64,000 nucleotides of DNA from Methanobacterium_B sp963703015 (lineage in GTDB: Archaea; Methanobacteriota; Methanobacteria; Methanobacteriales; Methanobacteriaceae): the NCBI GenBank assembly GCA_963703015.1, contig OY969779.1, forward strand, positions 992,001-1,056,000, read 5' to 3'. Under the pieces are notes generated by a model, which was not told the origin of the DNA, searched no databases, and was given only the letters and a program-made list of their open reading frames with translations. The translations under genes and the position numbers were made by a program. Positions 37,300 through 45,115 of the stretch are shown piece after piece; the first letter of the stretch is position 1; every line of letters begins with the position of its first letter.

Positions 37300-37376
37300 A
37301 AAAAATTCCCCCAGGGATTAAAAGTTATAATCCCTGTATGATCCCTTTTTTACAGATTTTTCCAACAAAATAGGAG

Positions 37377-38522
37377 TTATCTGGTTATTACCTTTATGGG
37401 ACTTGGTTTTTTTACTACATCACTCATTTTGATGGCCACTATATGTTTCAATCCCTTTTCTTTGGCCATATCTATCAATCTTTGACTGATAACACCATCA
37501 AAAACAACGGCATATGCACTGTTGTTCACTATTTTGAGTTCATCGTATAGGTTTTCAACCTTCACTTCCTTCAATATATTGAGTGCATCATCCAATATTT
37601 CAGCATTTCCAGAACCTTCAAGATCCTTTAAAATACCCTTTAGTACTGTTATTTTATCTGGTCCTTTAGGTTCAACCTTCTCAACCTTTACACCAACATC
37701 ATGGTAGATCTGTTCAACTGGGATCTTATCCCTGAGTGCAACCATGACTTCTTCTTTACTTAAGTCCTCTACTTCTTTACCTCGAGGAGCTCTGGTAACA
37801 TAGTCCACTTCTCCTACTTGTAGAAGTTCTTTAAGAATTAAATCTCCACCCCTATCTCCATCGAGAAATGCTGTGACAGTTTTATGTTTGGTTAGTTCTG
37901 CAACTGTTTTAGGTACACTTACACCCTCAACTGCGATTGAGTTCTTCACACCATATCTTAGTAGGTTCAGTACATCTGCCCTTCCTTCTACTACCAGTAT
38001 GGCATCGGATGAAATAACATTTGGACCTGCAGGAAGTCTGTCATCACCATATTCAGCAATTTCATGGATTCTCATGGCTTCTTTGACTTCTTCAATCATT
38101 TTCAGACTTTCTGGAGTTACTTCCTCCATCATGCCCTTATAAAGCTCTTTAGCCCTGTCTACCACTTTTCTCCTTTTAACTGCCCGGACATCCTCAACTT
38201 TAGAAACTTGAATGTATGCTTCACAAGGTCCTACCCTGTTAATGGTTTCTAGTGATGCTGCGAGAATGGCGGTTTCAACCCTGTCAAGACTGGATGGAAT
38301 AACTATTTCTCCCTTGGATCTACCTGCTTTGGAGTTAATGTTGACCTTAATTCTTCCAATTCTACCAGTTTTTTGTAATTCCCTTAAATCTAAATCATTA
38401 CTTAAAAGCCCTTCAGTCTGTCCGAAAATTGCTCCAACGACATCTGGCTTTTCAACAATTCCATTAGCATTAATTTGAGCGTGAATAAGATATTTAGTCG
38501 TACTAATCTCTTCTTTTCCCAT
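37377..38522 (-). CDS. dnaG: DNA primase DnaG, archaeal
   Basis: A 381-residue bacterial-type primase core found in archaea, where it also associates with the RNA exosome. The N-terminal region (LIHAQINANGIVEKPDVVGA) is the archaeal DnaG signature. The Toprim domain has the catalytic glutamate in ILVVEGRADVL (Glu179) and the DxD pair in FLDGDRGGD (Asp221, Asp223). No zinc-binding domain or helicase-interaction domain is present, as usual for archaeal DnaG. The ATG at 38522 is preceded by GGGGAGG with 8-nt spacing. A smaller Toprim gene lies 61 nt upstream and the Lon-like ATPase gene downstream. Confidence 0.95.
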   Translation of the reverse strand: MGKEEISTTKYLIHAQINANGIVEKPDVVGAIFGQTEGLLSNDLDLRELQKTGRIGRIKVNINSKAGRSKGEIVIPSSLDRVETAILAASLETINRVGPCEAYIQVSKVEDVRAVKRRKVVDRAKELYKGMMEEVTPESLKMIEEVKEAMRIHEIAEYGDDRLPAGPNVISSDAILVVEGRADVLNLLRYGVKNSIAVEGVSVPKTVAELTKHKTVTAFLDGDRGGDLILKELLQVGEVDYVTRAPRGKEVEDLSKEEVMVALRDKIPVEQIYHDVGVKVEKVEPKGPDKITVLKGILKDLEGSGNAEILDDALNILKEVKVENLYDELKIVNNSAYAVVFDGVISQRLIDMAKEKGLKHIVAIKMSDVVKKPSPIKVITR

Positions 38523-38583
38523 TTTTGGGCCTCCCCTTCTTGTATAGATACTCTCATGATGATTATATCATGCCCAGTTGGCA

Positions 38584-39024
38584 TCAGTATCTGACACAGA
38601 AACGTTGATGATCGAAATTATCACTAACACCATCGGGTTTTTCTTCGAGTTCTAATTGCTCCATGTGCCTTGGGAGGCTCTCAATATCTTTTATGAATTT
38701 CCTGGTAATACCCATAATTTTTCTTCTGATCTCCAGATTTGGATATGAACCAAGACTTTGTATATCCTCTGCAAGTCTTTTGGCAAGTTGTTCTCCCTTT
38801 TTATCAAAGTCTGTAAGGATAATAACTTTTGAGGACAATTTCACAGATTTTTCAGCAATTTCGAATAATTTAAGACCAGAACCTGAGACTTTAATGAATG
38901 TACCACTGATACCAAGTTCCTTCAAAGCAATTTCGTCTTTTTTTCCCTCGATAAGTATTGGCATTCCCTGCTCCGCACAGATCTTGAGTTCCTCTATAAT
39001 ACATGATAGTTTTTTAAAACTCAT
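38584..39024 (-). CDS. Stand-alone small Toprim domain protein
   Basis: A 146-residue protein consisting of little more than a Toprim fold: PILIEGKKDEIALKELG has the catalytic-type glutamate and VIILTDFDKKGEQLAKRLAED the DxD motif. Small Toprim proteins of this kind resemble RNase M5/primase-like nucleotidyl transferases or nucleases; exact activity is not known. It lies 61 nt upstream of dnaG in the same direction and probably shares its transcript, driven by a TATA element at 39081-39090 (minus strand TTTTATATAT). The C-terminal 15 residues (DGVSDNFDHQRFCVRY) look unconserved. Confidence 0.85.
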   Translation of the reverse strand: MSFKKLSCIIEELKICAEQGMPILIEGKKDEIALKELGISGTFIKVSGSGLKLFEIAEKSVKLSSKVIILTDFDKKGEQLAKRLAEDIQSLGSYPNLEIRRKIMGITRKFIKDIESLPRHMEQLELEEKPDGVSDNFDHQRFCVRY

Positions 39025-39080
39025 CTATAAGCCCTTTTTATGATGTTGATAAGTATCTATATCATATTATAACCCATCTT

Positions 39081-39090
39081 ATATATAAAA
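39081..39090 (-). promoter_or_regulatory. Putative TATA box for Toprim-dnaG-Lon-like genes
   Basis: On the minus strand TTTTATATAT with A-rich flank lies about 57 nt upstream of the ATG at 39024, at the expected distance for a short leader. The rest of the 328-nt gap (39025-39352) is AT-rich and I see nothing else in it. Confidence 0.45.
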
Positions 39091-39352
39091 TTGAAGTAAT
39101 TGATAGCAGTATTAATAAATCACTATTTTAAGGATTTTAAAGGATTTATAACTGCTAGAAACTGTTAAATTAATTTATTTCTGATTCAAAAATTATAGGA
39201 ATCACTAACAAAATTCAATTAAAAAAGTTTCAGTTCATGATGGATCAAAAAAGTATGTGTTCAAATATTTCTTATTTTAGAGGATTACTTTTCACTGACA
39301 ATCATGAGCAAAATAGTAGGTAATAATTAAAAAAAAGAAAAGAAGTTGTTAT

Positions 39353-39745
39353 TTACTTTTTTATTTTAACAAAGTAAACAATCTCTTTTGCAGGAGATTT
39401 TTTCTCCCATAATCTAAGATATTTAAGGTCTATATTTGCGTTACCTTTTTTAATTGCCTTAAATACATATTTTTGAACTCCGGGAGCTCCTATTTTATTG
39501 CTTGAAGGTGTAAATTTACTGCTTACAAGTTTGAAATATTTGTGGTCATACTGAGGAACCCAGCTGTATCCTGTACTTGGGTTACCTACAACATTAATGG
39601 TGAATTTATCATTTACGTGTGTGTTTACTGTTTTATGTACTGGTACTACTTGTGTACCACTAACATGTGCTGCAGATGCTCCTGAAATCATACTTAGCGC
39701 AAATACAGCAAACATCAATAAAGATACTATTTTAAAATTTTTCAT
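39353..39745 (-). CDS. Secreted chagasin-type (I42) cysteine protease inhibitor
   Basis: A 130-residue protein with a signal peptide (MKNFKIVSLLMFAVFALSMI, cleavage near ASA). The mature part is a single Ig-like chagasin domain: the inhibitory loop NPSTGYSW (family NPTTGY) is at about residue 55-62, followed by a GAPGVQKYVFKA strand and a YLRLWEKK loop replacing the family's RPW. It probably blocks papain-like cysteine proteases outside the cell, protecting surface proteins or tuning a resident pseudomurein/protein hydrolase. The ATG at 39745 has AAGGAGG at about 10 nt. It stands alone with its own promoter (ATATAAAT-type element near 39784-39793 on the minus strand). Confidence 0.85.
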   Translation of the reverse strand: MKNFKIVSLLMFAVFALSMISGASAAHVSGTQVVPVHKTVNTHVNDKFTINVVGNPSTGYSWVPQYDHKYFKLVSSKFTPSSNKIGAPGVQKYVFKAIKKGNANIDLKYLRLWEKKSPAKEIVYFVKIKK

Positions 39746-40463
39746 ATTTGTTCGCCTCCTTAACGAATTTTATTTTAAAATTTTAATTTATATCTTTTAT
39801 TAAATCGTTCACAATATAATTTTTTCAATCATTCCGATTTATCTAACCCCCTTGTTATCCAACTCACAAAATAGCTTCTTGTGGGATTAATATATAAATG
39901 TTTTGGAAATAATTCTACGAAAAAACCAATTATAAGCCTTTAATTAACTTTTTAAAGCGTTATAAAAGAGTTAGCATTATCGTCAATAATTGACTTGTTG
40001 TTAATTACATATCGTACTTTGGAGTATTATTTAATTCTCATTCAAAAAATATCCTCCATACAGCAGTTGGAATCAATAAGTAACAGAATCATTCAGCATC
40101 CACCAAGACCCCATTCAAATTTTACATATCAAAATAATCTTTTAACTAACCTATATGGATTTATATCAAATTATAAATCTCAAAAAGCTAATCAAAAAAA
40201 AATTAGATGATTTTGTAGTCACACCATTTATTTTGGAATATCCTTGAAATTTCATACAAACACATTAAAATCACACTTTAAAGTTGAAAAAAATCCATTT
40301 TAAACTTACAGTTTAATACCGGACCATCAATGTTAAACCGGTTCAAAATTTCAGAAAATGTATATAGAAAGTTGATCTCATTAACACTGATAGATAATAA
40401 AGTTAGATGACAGAAAAAATAATTCTGTAAAATCTGTGTTAAAAATAATCGGAGGAAATTAAA
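39746..40463. other. Long AT-rich intergenic region
   Basis: 718 nt between two divergently read genes. It holds promoter candidates for the chagasin-like gene on the left (39784-39793; another TATA-like element at 39889-39898) and one for the DUF211 gene on the right (GTATATAG near 40361). Short open frames here lack ribosome sites and look random. A non-coding RNA cannot be excluded, but I see no clear fold. Confidence 0.4.
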
Positions 40464-40754
40464 GTGGCAAAAGGCCTTATTAGGATAGTTCTGGACATAT
40501 TGAAACCACATGAACCAATAATTCCCACATTTGCTAAATATTTAAGTGAAATTAACGGCGTAGAGGGCGTAAATATCACACTTCTAGAAATAGACAAGGA
40601 AACTGAGAACATAAAAGTTACCATGCAAGGTGATGACCTAGACTATGACGTTATCACACATGCAATTGAAGAGTATGGTGGTTCAATCCACAGTGTGGAC
40701 GAAGTTGTGGCTGGAAAAAAATTAATTGAAGAAGTTACAACACCTCAGGACTGA
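40464..40754 (+). CDS. DUF211 family protein
   Basis: A 96-residue protein of the archaeal DUF211 family, a ferredoxin-like alpha/beta fold. Key segments: IRIVLDILKPHEPIIPTFAKYL at the N-terminus and NGVEGVNITLLEIDKET. Structural members assemble as multimers and bind calcium in some reports; the role is not defined. The start is GTG at 40464 with GGAGG 8 nt upstream. Its stop is 4 nt before the RraA-like gene, so the two form an operon. Confidence 0.9.
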   Translation: MAKGLIRIVLDILKPHEPIIPTFAKYLSEINGVEGVNITLLEIDKETENIKVTMQGDDLDYDVITHAIEEYGGSIHSVDEVVAGKKLIEEVTTPQD

Positions 40755-40758
40755 TTAA

Positions 40759-41421
40759 ATGGATGGAAAGCAAAAACTTTCTCCAGAAACCTTTTTAAAA
40801 AAATTTGCTTCCAAATCTTCTGAAGAGCCTGCATATCCCGATGTTACAACATCACAGTTTTCAGATGCTTTAACCAAATTAACCGGAAAAAATGGAGTTT
40901 TAGTTGATATAAAACCAATTGACAATTTCAAAATTATTGGAAGAGCTACAACCGTTAAAACATCTTCCAATGATTGGGGTACGGTAATTAAAGGAATATA
41001 CAGTGCCAAAAAGGGAGATGTATTGATAATAAGTTGTGAAGATGATCAAACTGCCGTATGGGGAGAATTAGCATCCAAAGCAGCACAAATACAGGGCATT
41101 TCAGGAACAGTAATTATTGGTGCCAGTAGAGACAGTGCAGGGATAAAAAGTTTGAAGTACCCAGTATTTTCTCGAAATGTAGTTCCAAATGCTGGAAAAC
41201 CTTTGACAGATGGTGAAATCAACGTGAACCTCACAGTTGGAGACATCATCATTAAACCTGGAGACCTCATTATAGGAGATGAATGTGGAGTAGTGAGTGT
41301 GGCCCAAGAAATGGTTTCAGAGGTTATGAAAGAAGCTATGAAAATAGTGAGTAATGAAACTGAAATTATCTCCAAATTAAATCAGGATATATCTTTCATG
41401 GACATATTAGGAATTAAATAA
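40759..41421 (+). CDS. RraA-like (HMG aldolase fold) protein
   Basis: A 220-residue protein of the RraA/4-hydroxy-4-methyl-2-oxoglutarate aldolase superfamily, formerly annotated as demethylmenaquinone methyltransferase. The alpha/beta/beta barrel signatures are present: GRATTVKTSSNDWGTV, GDVLIISCEDD, AAQIQGISGTVIIGASRDSAGI and KPGDLIIGDECGVVSV; the last carries the metal-site Asp. In archaea this domain also occurs fused to hexulose-6-phosphate synthase, so an aldolase or a regulatory role is possible; substrate unknown. It is tightly linked to DUF211 upstream. Confidence 0.85.
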   Translation: MDGKQKLSPETFLKKFASKSSEEPAYPDVTTSQFSDALTKLTGKNGVLVDIKPIDNFKIIGRATTVKTSSNDWGTVIKGIYSAKKGDVLIISCEDDQTAVWGELASKAAQIQGISGTVIIGASRDSAGIKSLKYPVFSRNVVPNAGKPLTDGEINVNLTVGDIIIKPGDLIIGDECGVVSVAQEMVSEVMKEAMKIVSNETEIISKLNQDISFMDILGIK

Positions 41422-41480
41422 TAATTCCATGATTGATCAAAACCTTATTTTTTTTAATTTAATCTTAAAGATGGATAACT

Positions 41481-41490
41481 TGATATATAA
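41481..41490 (+). promoter_or_regulatory. Putative TATA box giving a leaderless transcript
   Basis: TGATATATAA is centred about 25 nt upstream of the ATG at 41511. Archaeal initiation at this distance would start the transcript on or next to the start codon, in keeping with the lack of a Shine-Dalgarno site there. Confidence 0.4.
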
Positions 41491-41510
41491 ACAACTAAAT
41501 ATTTTCTAAA

Positions 41511-42572
41511 ATGCAAACCACTTCCGAATTTATACGTGAGCATAAATGGGGAATATTGATTGCCATAATAATTGGTATACTGATTATATTCGTTATTTCA
41601 GTAGCAGTGGGTTTGCAAGACATTATAAATGTTTTAAAAGATGCCAATCTCGAAATTATCGCAATAGCCCTCCTGCTTGAGATAGTGCTGATTGGTATGT
41701 GGACGGAACGTTGGTCACTGATTTTGAAGGTCATAGATAAATCTCCAGGTTTCAGTAAACTTTTTGTAATGATGTTCGCGAGTCTTTTTGGGAACAACAT
41801 CACTCCAGGCGCTGCTGGTGGAGAACCCATGAGGGCTTATCTTCTAAGTAAGTTTGAGAAAATATCTTTCGACCTAGCATTTGTTTCTGCAAGTGCGGAT
41901 CGTGTTTTTGAATTTTTTCCATTTGTTTTAGTGTCAGCATTTGCCATTTACATGATTTCAACATGGCATATTGGTTTCTGGAGTACAATTTTTATCAGTT
42001 TGCTTATCATAATTACAATGGCTTTTTTTGGACTTTTAATTTATGTTGGTGTAAAACGAGAGATTGCAGAAAGAATAATTCTTTCAATAGCACGTTCTAT
42101 CTTCCCATACGCATTGAAACTAACCAAAAAAGAGACCACATTTTCAGCGGTGAGCGAACAAATACAGTACTATGTTGAAAGGTTTTCTACAGGTTTTGCA
42201 ACAGTTCTACAGGATCATAAAATGTTTGTACTGGGACTTTCAATTTCTTTCTTGATGTGGGGAACCGATATGTTGAGGATGTACCTATGTTTTGTTGCAG
42301 TGGGTTCATTTCCCCCTATTATACCCATGATCATCATATACACCATAGCAATCCTCATAACAATATTACCCACAATACCCGGGGCTTTAGGACTTCGTGA
42401 AGTAGTGATGGTTGGTCTATTTTTAGTTGTAGGAGTTCCTGCAGATGTAGTGATTGCTGCCAGTCTCATTGATCGTGTTGTAAGTTTCTTAATGCCAACA
42501 GGTGTTGGTGTCATTGCTACTGCTTACTATGGTAAGCTTTTGACAAAAAAAGATAAAAGCCAATCTAACTAA
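41511..42572 (+). CDS. UPF0104/AglD-type flippase-like membrane protein
   Basis: A 353-residue polytopic protein with about eight helices, of the lysylphosphatidylglycerol synthase transmembrane (UPF0104) superfamily. The family segments ASLFGNNITPGAAGGEPMRAY (residues ~87-107) and, near the C-terminus, TILPTIPGALGLREVVMVG are present. Some archaeal relatives act in N-glycosylation (AglD) and others are lipid-linked sugar flippases. A role in surface glycan assembly fits the glycosylated surface proteins in this genome but is inference. It has no clear ribosome site, consistent with leaderless transcription. Confidence 0.87.
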   Translation: MQTTSEFIREHKWGILIAIIIGILIIFVISVAVGLQDIINVLKDANLEIIAIALLLEIVLIGMWTERWSLILKVIDKSPGFSKLFVMMFASLFGNNITPGAAGGEPMRAYLLSKFEKISFDLAFVSASADRVFEFFPFVLVSAFAIYMISTWHIGFWSTIFISLLIIITMAFFGLLIYVGVKREIAERIILSIARSIFPYALKLTKKETTFSAVSEQIQYYVERFSTGFATVLQDHKMFVLGLSISFLMWGTDMLRMYLCFVAVGSFPPIIPMIIIYTIAILITILPTIPGALGLREVVMVGLFLVVGVPADVVIAASLIDRVVSFLMPTGVGVIATAYYGKLLTKKDKSQSN

Positions 42573-42644
42573 AACAAGCCTTAATTAGAGGTGTAAAGTT
42601 CTGCAATTCGATATGCATACCTTTTTAAAACTATCGCAAACTAT

Positions 42645-42690
42645 ATATACAAGTTCCGTTTAGTTATTAATATATAAAAGTTTCGGTTAG
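42645..42690 (+). promoter_or_regulatory. Imperfect TATA-containing tandem repeat upstream of gar1-tfb
   Basis: ATATACAAGTTCCGTTTAG (42645-42663) and ATATAAAAGTTTCGGTTAG (42672-42690) match at 16 of 19 positions and are 27 bp apart. Each contains a TATA-like element; the second is about 22 nt before the gar1 ATG. It may be a double promoter or an operator allowing TFB autoregulation. Confidence 0.4.
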
Positions 42691-42711
42691 AGGGATTAAA
42701 CAAAATTACAA

Positions 42712-43002
42712 ATGGGTCGACAAATGAAGCAATTGGGTAAAATTTCGCATATTTCCAACAGAAACAGAATAATTATTAAATCAAATCAAACTCCAGGTTT
42801 TGGTTTGCCTGTTTATACAGAAGACAATAAAAAATTTGGTACTGTTTATGATGTTTTTGGTCCTACTAAAGGTCAGTATATATCTGTAAAAGTTTTTGCT
42901 AAAAATTCAAGGAATCTTGAAAAATTAATTGGAAAAGACTTGTACATTCCCTCTTCAAAAAAGATTGAAAATCGGGGGCGAAGGAAACGAAAGAAGAATT
43001 GA
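42712..43002 (+). CDS. H/ACA ribonucleoprotein protein Gar1
   Basis: A 96-residue RNA-binding protein with a Gar1/Naf1-type beta barrel, part of the box H/ACA pseudouridylation complex with Cbf5, Nop10 and L7Ae. The motif FGTVYDVFGPTKGQYISVKV is the family core. The basic tail NRGRRKRKKN binds RNA. An in-frame ATG at 42724 is an alternative start; the first four residues differ only slightly. Its stop overlaps the tfb start, a gene order widely conserved in archaea. Confidence 0.9.
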   Translation: MGRQMKQLGKISHISNRNRIIIKSNQTPGFGLPVYTEDNKKFGTVYDVFGPTKGQYISVKVFAKNSRNLEKLIGKDLYIPSSKKIENRGRRKRKKN

Positions 43003-43994
43003 AACATGCAGTCGTAGAAGAGGGTATTTCAGAACCTGATGTTTCTGAAAAGGAACAAATGAAACAGGATGTTTCTGAAATTGAAAAAAAAGAGACCAAA
43101 TGCCCAGAATGTGGATCTGAAAAACTTATCAATGATCATGAACGTGGCGAAGTAGTTTGTGGTGCCTGTGGACTTGTGATTGATGATAATATCGTTGATA
43201 TGGGTCCAGAATGGAGAGCATTCGACCATGAACAGCGTGATAAAAGAACCAGAGTAGGTGCACCAATAACCTACACCATCCACGATAAAGGACTCTCCAC
43301 CATGATCGACTGGAGAAACAAGGATATTTATGGCCGTGACATTCCTGCCAGAAACCGGGCCCAATGGTACAGACTCAGAAAATGGCAGAGGAAGATCAGA
43401 ATATCCGGCGCCACCGAAAGAAACCTCGCATTTGCACTCTCAGAACTTGACAGGGACTCTTCAAGATTAGGACTTCCAAGAAGTGTTCGTGAAGCAGCTT
43501 CAGTTGTTTACAGAAATGCTGTTGAAAACAAACTCATCAGAGGAAGAAGTATTGAAGGAGTGGTTGCAGCATCATTATATGCGGCTTGCAGAAGATGTAA
43601 CGTTCCAAGAACTTTGGATGAAATAGCAGAAGTATCTAGAGTTAGTAAAAAGGAAGTTGGAAGAACCTATAGGTTCTTAACCCGAGAACTCAACATCAAA
43701 CTACCACCAACATCCCCTGTAGATTATGTACCAAGATTTGCAAGTGAGCTGAATCTCTCAGGAGAAGTTCAATCCAAGGCCATCGAAATAATCGAAAAGG
43801 CCATGGAAAAAGGTCTCACATCAGGCAGAGGTCCAACAGGAGTTGCAGCAGCAGCACTTTATATAGCATCGGTACTCCTCGGAGAAAGAAAAACTCAAAG
43901 AGACGTTGCAGATATAGCAGGTGTGACTGAAGTAACCATAAGAAACAGATATAAAGAGCTTACAGAACAACTTGACATGGGCGTAACATTATAA
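42999..43994 (+). CDS. tfb: Transcription initiation factor TFB
   Basis: A 331-residue archaeal TFIIB. The zinc ribbon has C35, C38, C54 and C57 (KCPECG...VVCGACG); the B-finger/linker includes GPEWRAFDHEQRDKRTRVG; two cyclin repeats follow (residues ~135-225 and ~230-325) with the DNA-recognition segment DVADIAGVTEVTIRNRY near the C-terminus. It recruits RNA polymerase to TBP-bound promoters and reads the BRE. The TTG start at 42999 overlaps the gar1 stop by 4 nt. The first 30 residues are acidic with a repeated DVSE unit and are longer than in many TFBs. Confidence 0.96.
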   Translation: MKHAVVEEGISEPDVSEKEQMKQDVSEIEKKETKCPECGSEKLINDHERGEVVCGACGLVIDDNIVDMGPEWRAFDHEQRDKRTRVGAPITYTIHDKGLSTMIDWRNKDIYGRDIPARNRAQWYRLRKWQRKIRISGATERNLAFALSELDRDSSRLGLPRSVREAASVVYRNAVENKLIRGRSIEGVVAASLYAACRRCNVPRTLDEIAEVSRVSKKEVGRTYRFLTRELNIKLPPTSPVDYVPRFASELNLSGEVQSKAIEIIEKAMEKGLTSGRGPTGVAAAALYIASVLLGERKTQRDVADIAGVTEVTIRNRYKELTEQLDMGVTL

Positions 43995-44051
43995 AAATGC
44001 CCAAATTTTTATTTATTTTGAAAAAAATAGAATTTTAGGGAGATTTAGGTA

Positions 44052-44252
44052 TTAAAATCCTAATTGTCCCCTAAATGCGAATAGCAGATAGACTATAATA
44101 AATACTGCAAATAATACGTAGAGCATTTTTTTAGTTTTTGCGACTTTATTTTGTCTTTCCATGTAAATCTGTTCACATTTTGGTGAACAAAATCTTTCAG
44201 AAAGTGGTATTGGTTTTTGGCACACTGGACAGTGCTTGTGTTGATCAGTCAT
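44052..44252 (-). CDS. Small DUF2116-type zinc ribbon membrane protein
   Basis: A 66-residue protein. The N-terminal zinc ribbon has C8, C11, C22 and C26 (CPVC...CSPKC), and a single transmembrane helix (MLYVLFAVFIIVYLLFAF) lies near the C-terminus. It matches the DUF2116 family of methanogens. The ATG at 44252 has GAGGTT about 9 nt upstream. The pyrH stop lies only 27 nt upstream, so it is probably the second gene of that transcript. Role unknown; a membrane-tethered nucleic-acid or protein tether is possible. Confidence 0.85.
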   Translation of the reverse strand: MTDQHKHCPVCQKPIPLSERFCSPKCEQIYMERQNKVAKTKKMLYVLFAVFIIVYLLFAFRGQLGF

Positions 44253-44279
44253 TTTTTTTAACCTCGTTAATCTTTAATT

Positions 44280-44954
44280 TTATTCTGGAATAATTGTGGT
44301 TCCAATATTACCTTCATTTGCAATTAAAATATTCTGTGGATCTTCACCATTCACTATTACGGTCTTTATACTGGACCGTTTTATGATTTGTATGGCAGTC
44401 GTATCAAAAAATTCATAAGTTCCCGCTTTAACATCGTTATGAGACATTAACTCCATCATTTTGGATGGTTTAACCTCTTTAAACATCACAGCATCTGGAT
44501 ATTTGTTTGGATCTTTGTTGTAAAGCCCATCCACAGATGTGGCATTTATAAGCAAATCTGCACCCACAAATTCAGCAAGTATGCTTCCAACAGCATCAGT
44601 ACTGTGAGCAGGTTCAGTTCCTCCCATTACAATAATGTTCCCAGAATTTGCATATGTTAATGCTTCTCTAAAGTTGTGTGGAACATCAGGATATGCATCT
44701 TTGCCAAGTGCTGCAATTAAAAGTTTAGCATTTAATCTTGTGACTTCTATCCCAACATCATCACACATTGCTTCTGAAACTCCCAAAGACCTAGCAATGT
44801 CAATATAGTCCCGTGCAGTTTTTCCACCACCCACAACTACAAATACATCATTATCTTGCTTTAAATTCTTCAGAACATTTGCGTAATTTCTGAATTTTTT
44901 ATAATCATGATCCTTAATAAGTATTGAACCGCCTATTGTAACAACTATCTTCAT
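44280..44954 (-). CDS. pyrH: UMP kinase (archaeal)
   Basis: A 224-residue amino-acid-kinase-family enzyme that phosphorylates UMP to UDP in pyrimidine nucleotide synthesis. Signature segments: MKIVVTIGGSILIK at the start, VVVGGGKTARDYI, GGTEPAHSTDAVG and DLLINATSVDGLYNKDP. The ATG at 44954 is chosen because it begins the conserved strand and has GGTGAT just upstream; an in-frame start at 45014 would add 20 residues. The length is typical for archaeal UMP kinase. Confidence 0.94.
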   Translation of the reverse strand: MKIVVTIGGSILIKDHDYKKFRNYANVLKNLKQDNDVFVVVGGGKTARDYIDIARSLGVSEAMCDDVGIEVTRLNAKLLIAALGKDAYPDVPHNFREALTYANSGNIIVMGGTEPAHSTDAVGSILAEFVGADLLINATSVDGLYNKDPNKYPDAVMFKEVKPSKMMELMSHNDVKAGTYEFFDTTAIQIIKRSSIKTVIVNGEDPQNILIANEGNIGTTIIPE

Positions 44955-45063
44955 CTCATCACCATCAAAGATAATTAAATTTAATATAATAAATAGTTTA
45001 GACAAATATAACATAAGTAAGTTGAAGTGTTTAAACTCATTTCATTATTTTTAAAAAAGATCT

Positions 45064-45085
45064 ATTTTATATATTATATATATAA
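45064..45085 (+). promoter_or_regulatory. TATA-rich promoter of aRF1
   Basis: TTTTATATATTATATATATAA-type run about 30-50 nt upstream of the TTG at 45116. A clear GGAGTGA ribosome site follows at 45103-45109. The overlap of several TATA-like registers makes the exact element uncertain. Confidence 0.4.
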
Positions 45086-45115
45086 ATTAATTCCAGAATT
45101 TAGGAGTGAAAAAAT

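Noticed and set aside
39995..40210. 71-residue plus-strand frame in the long intergenic region
   Set aside because: No ribosome site, poor composition and no relation to neighbours; regarded as chance.
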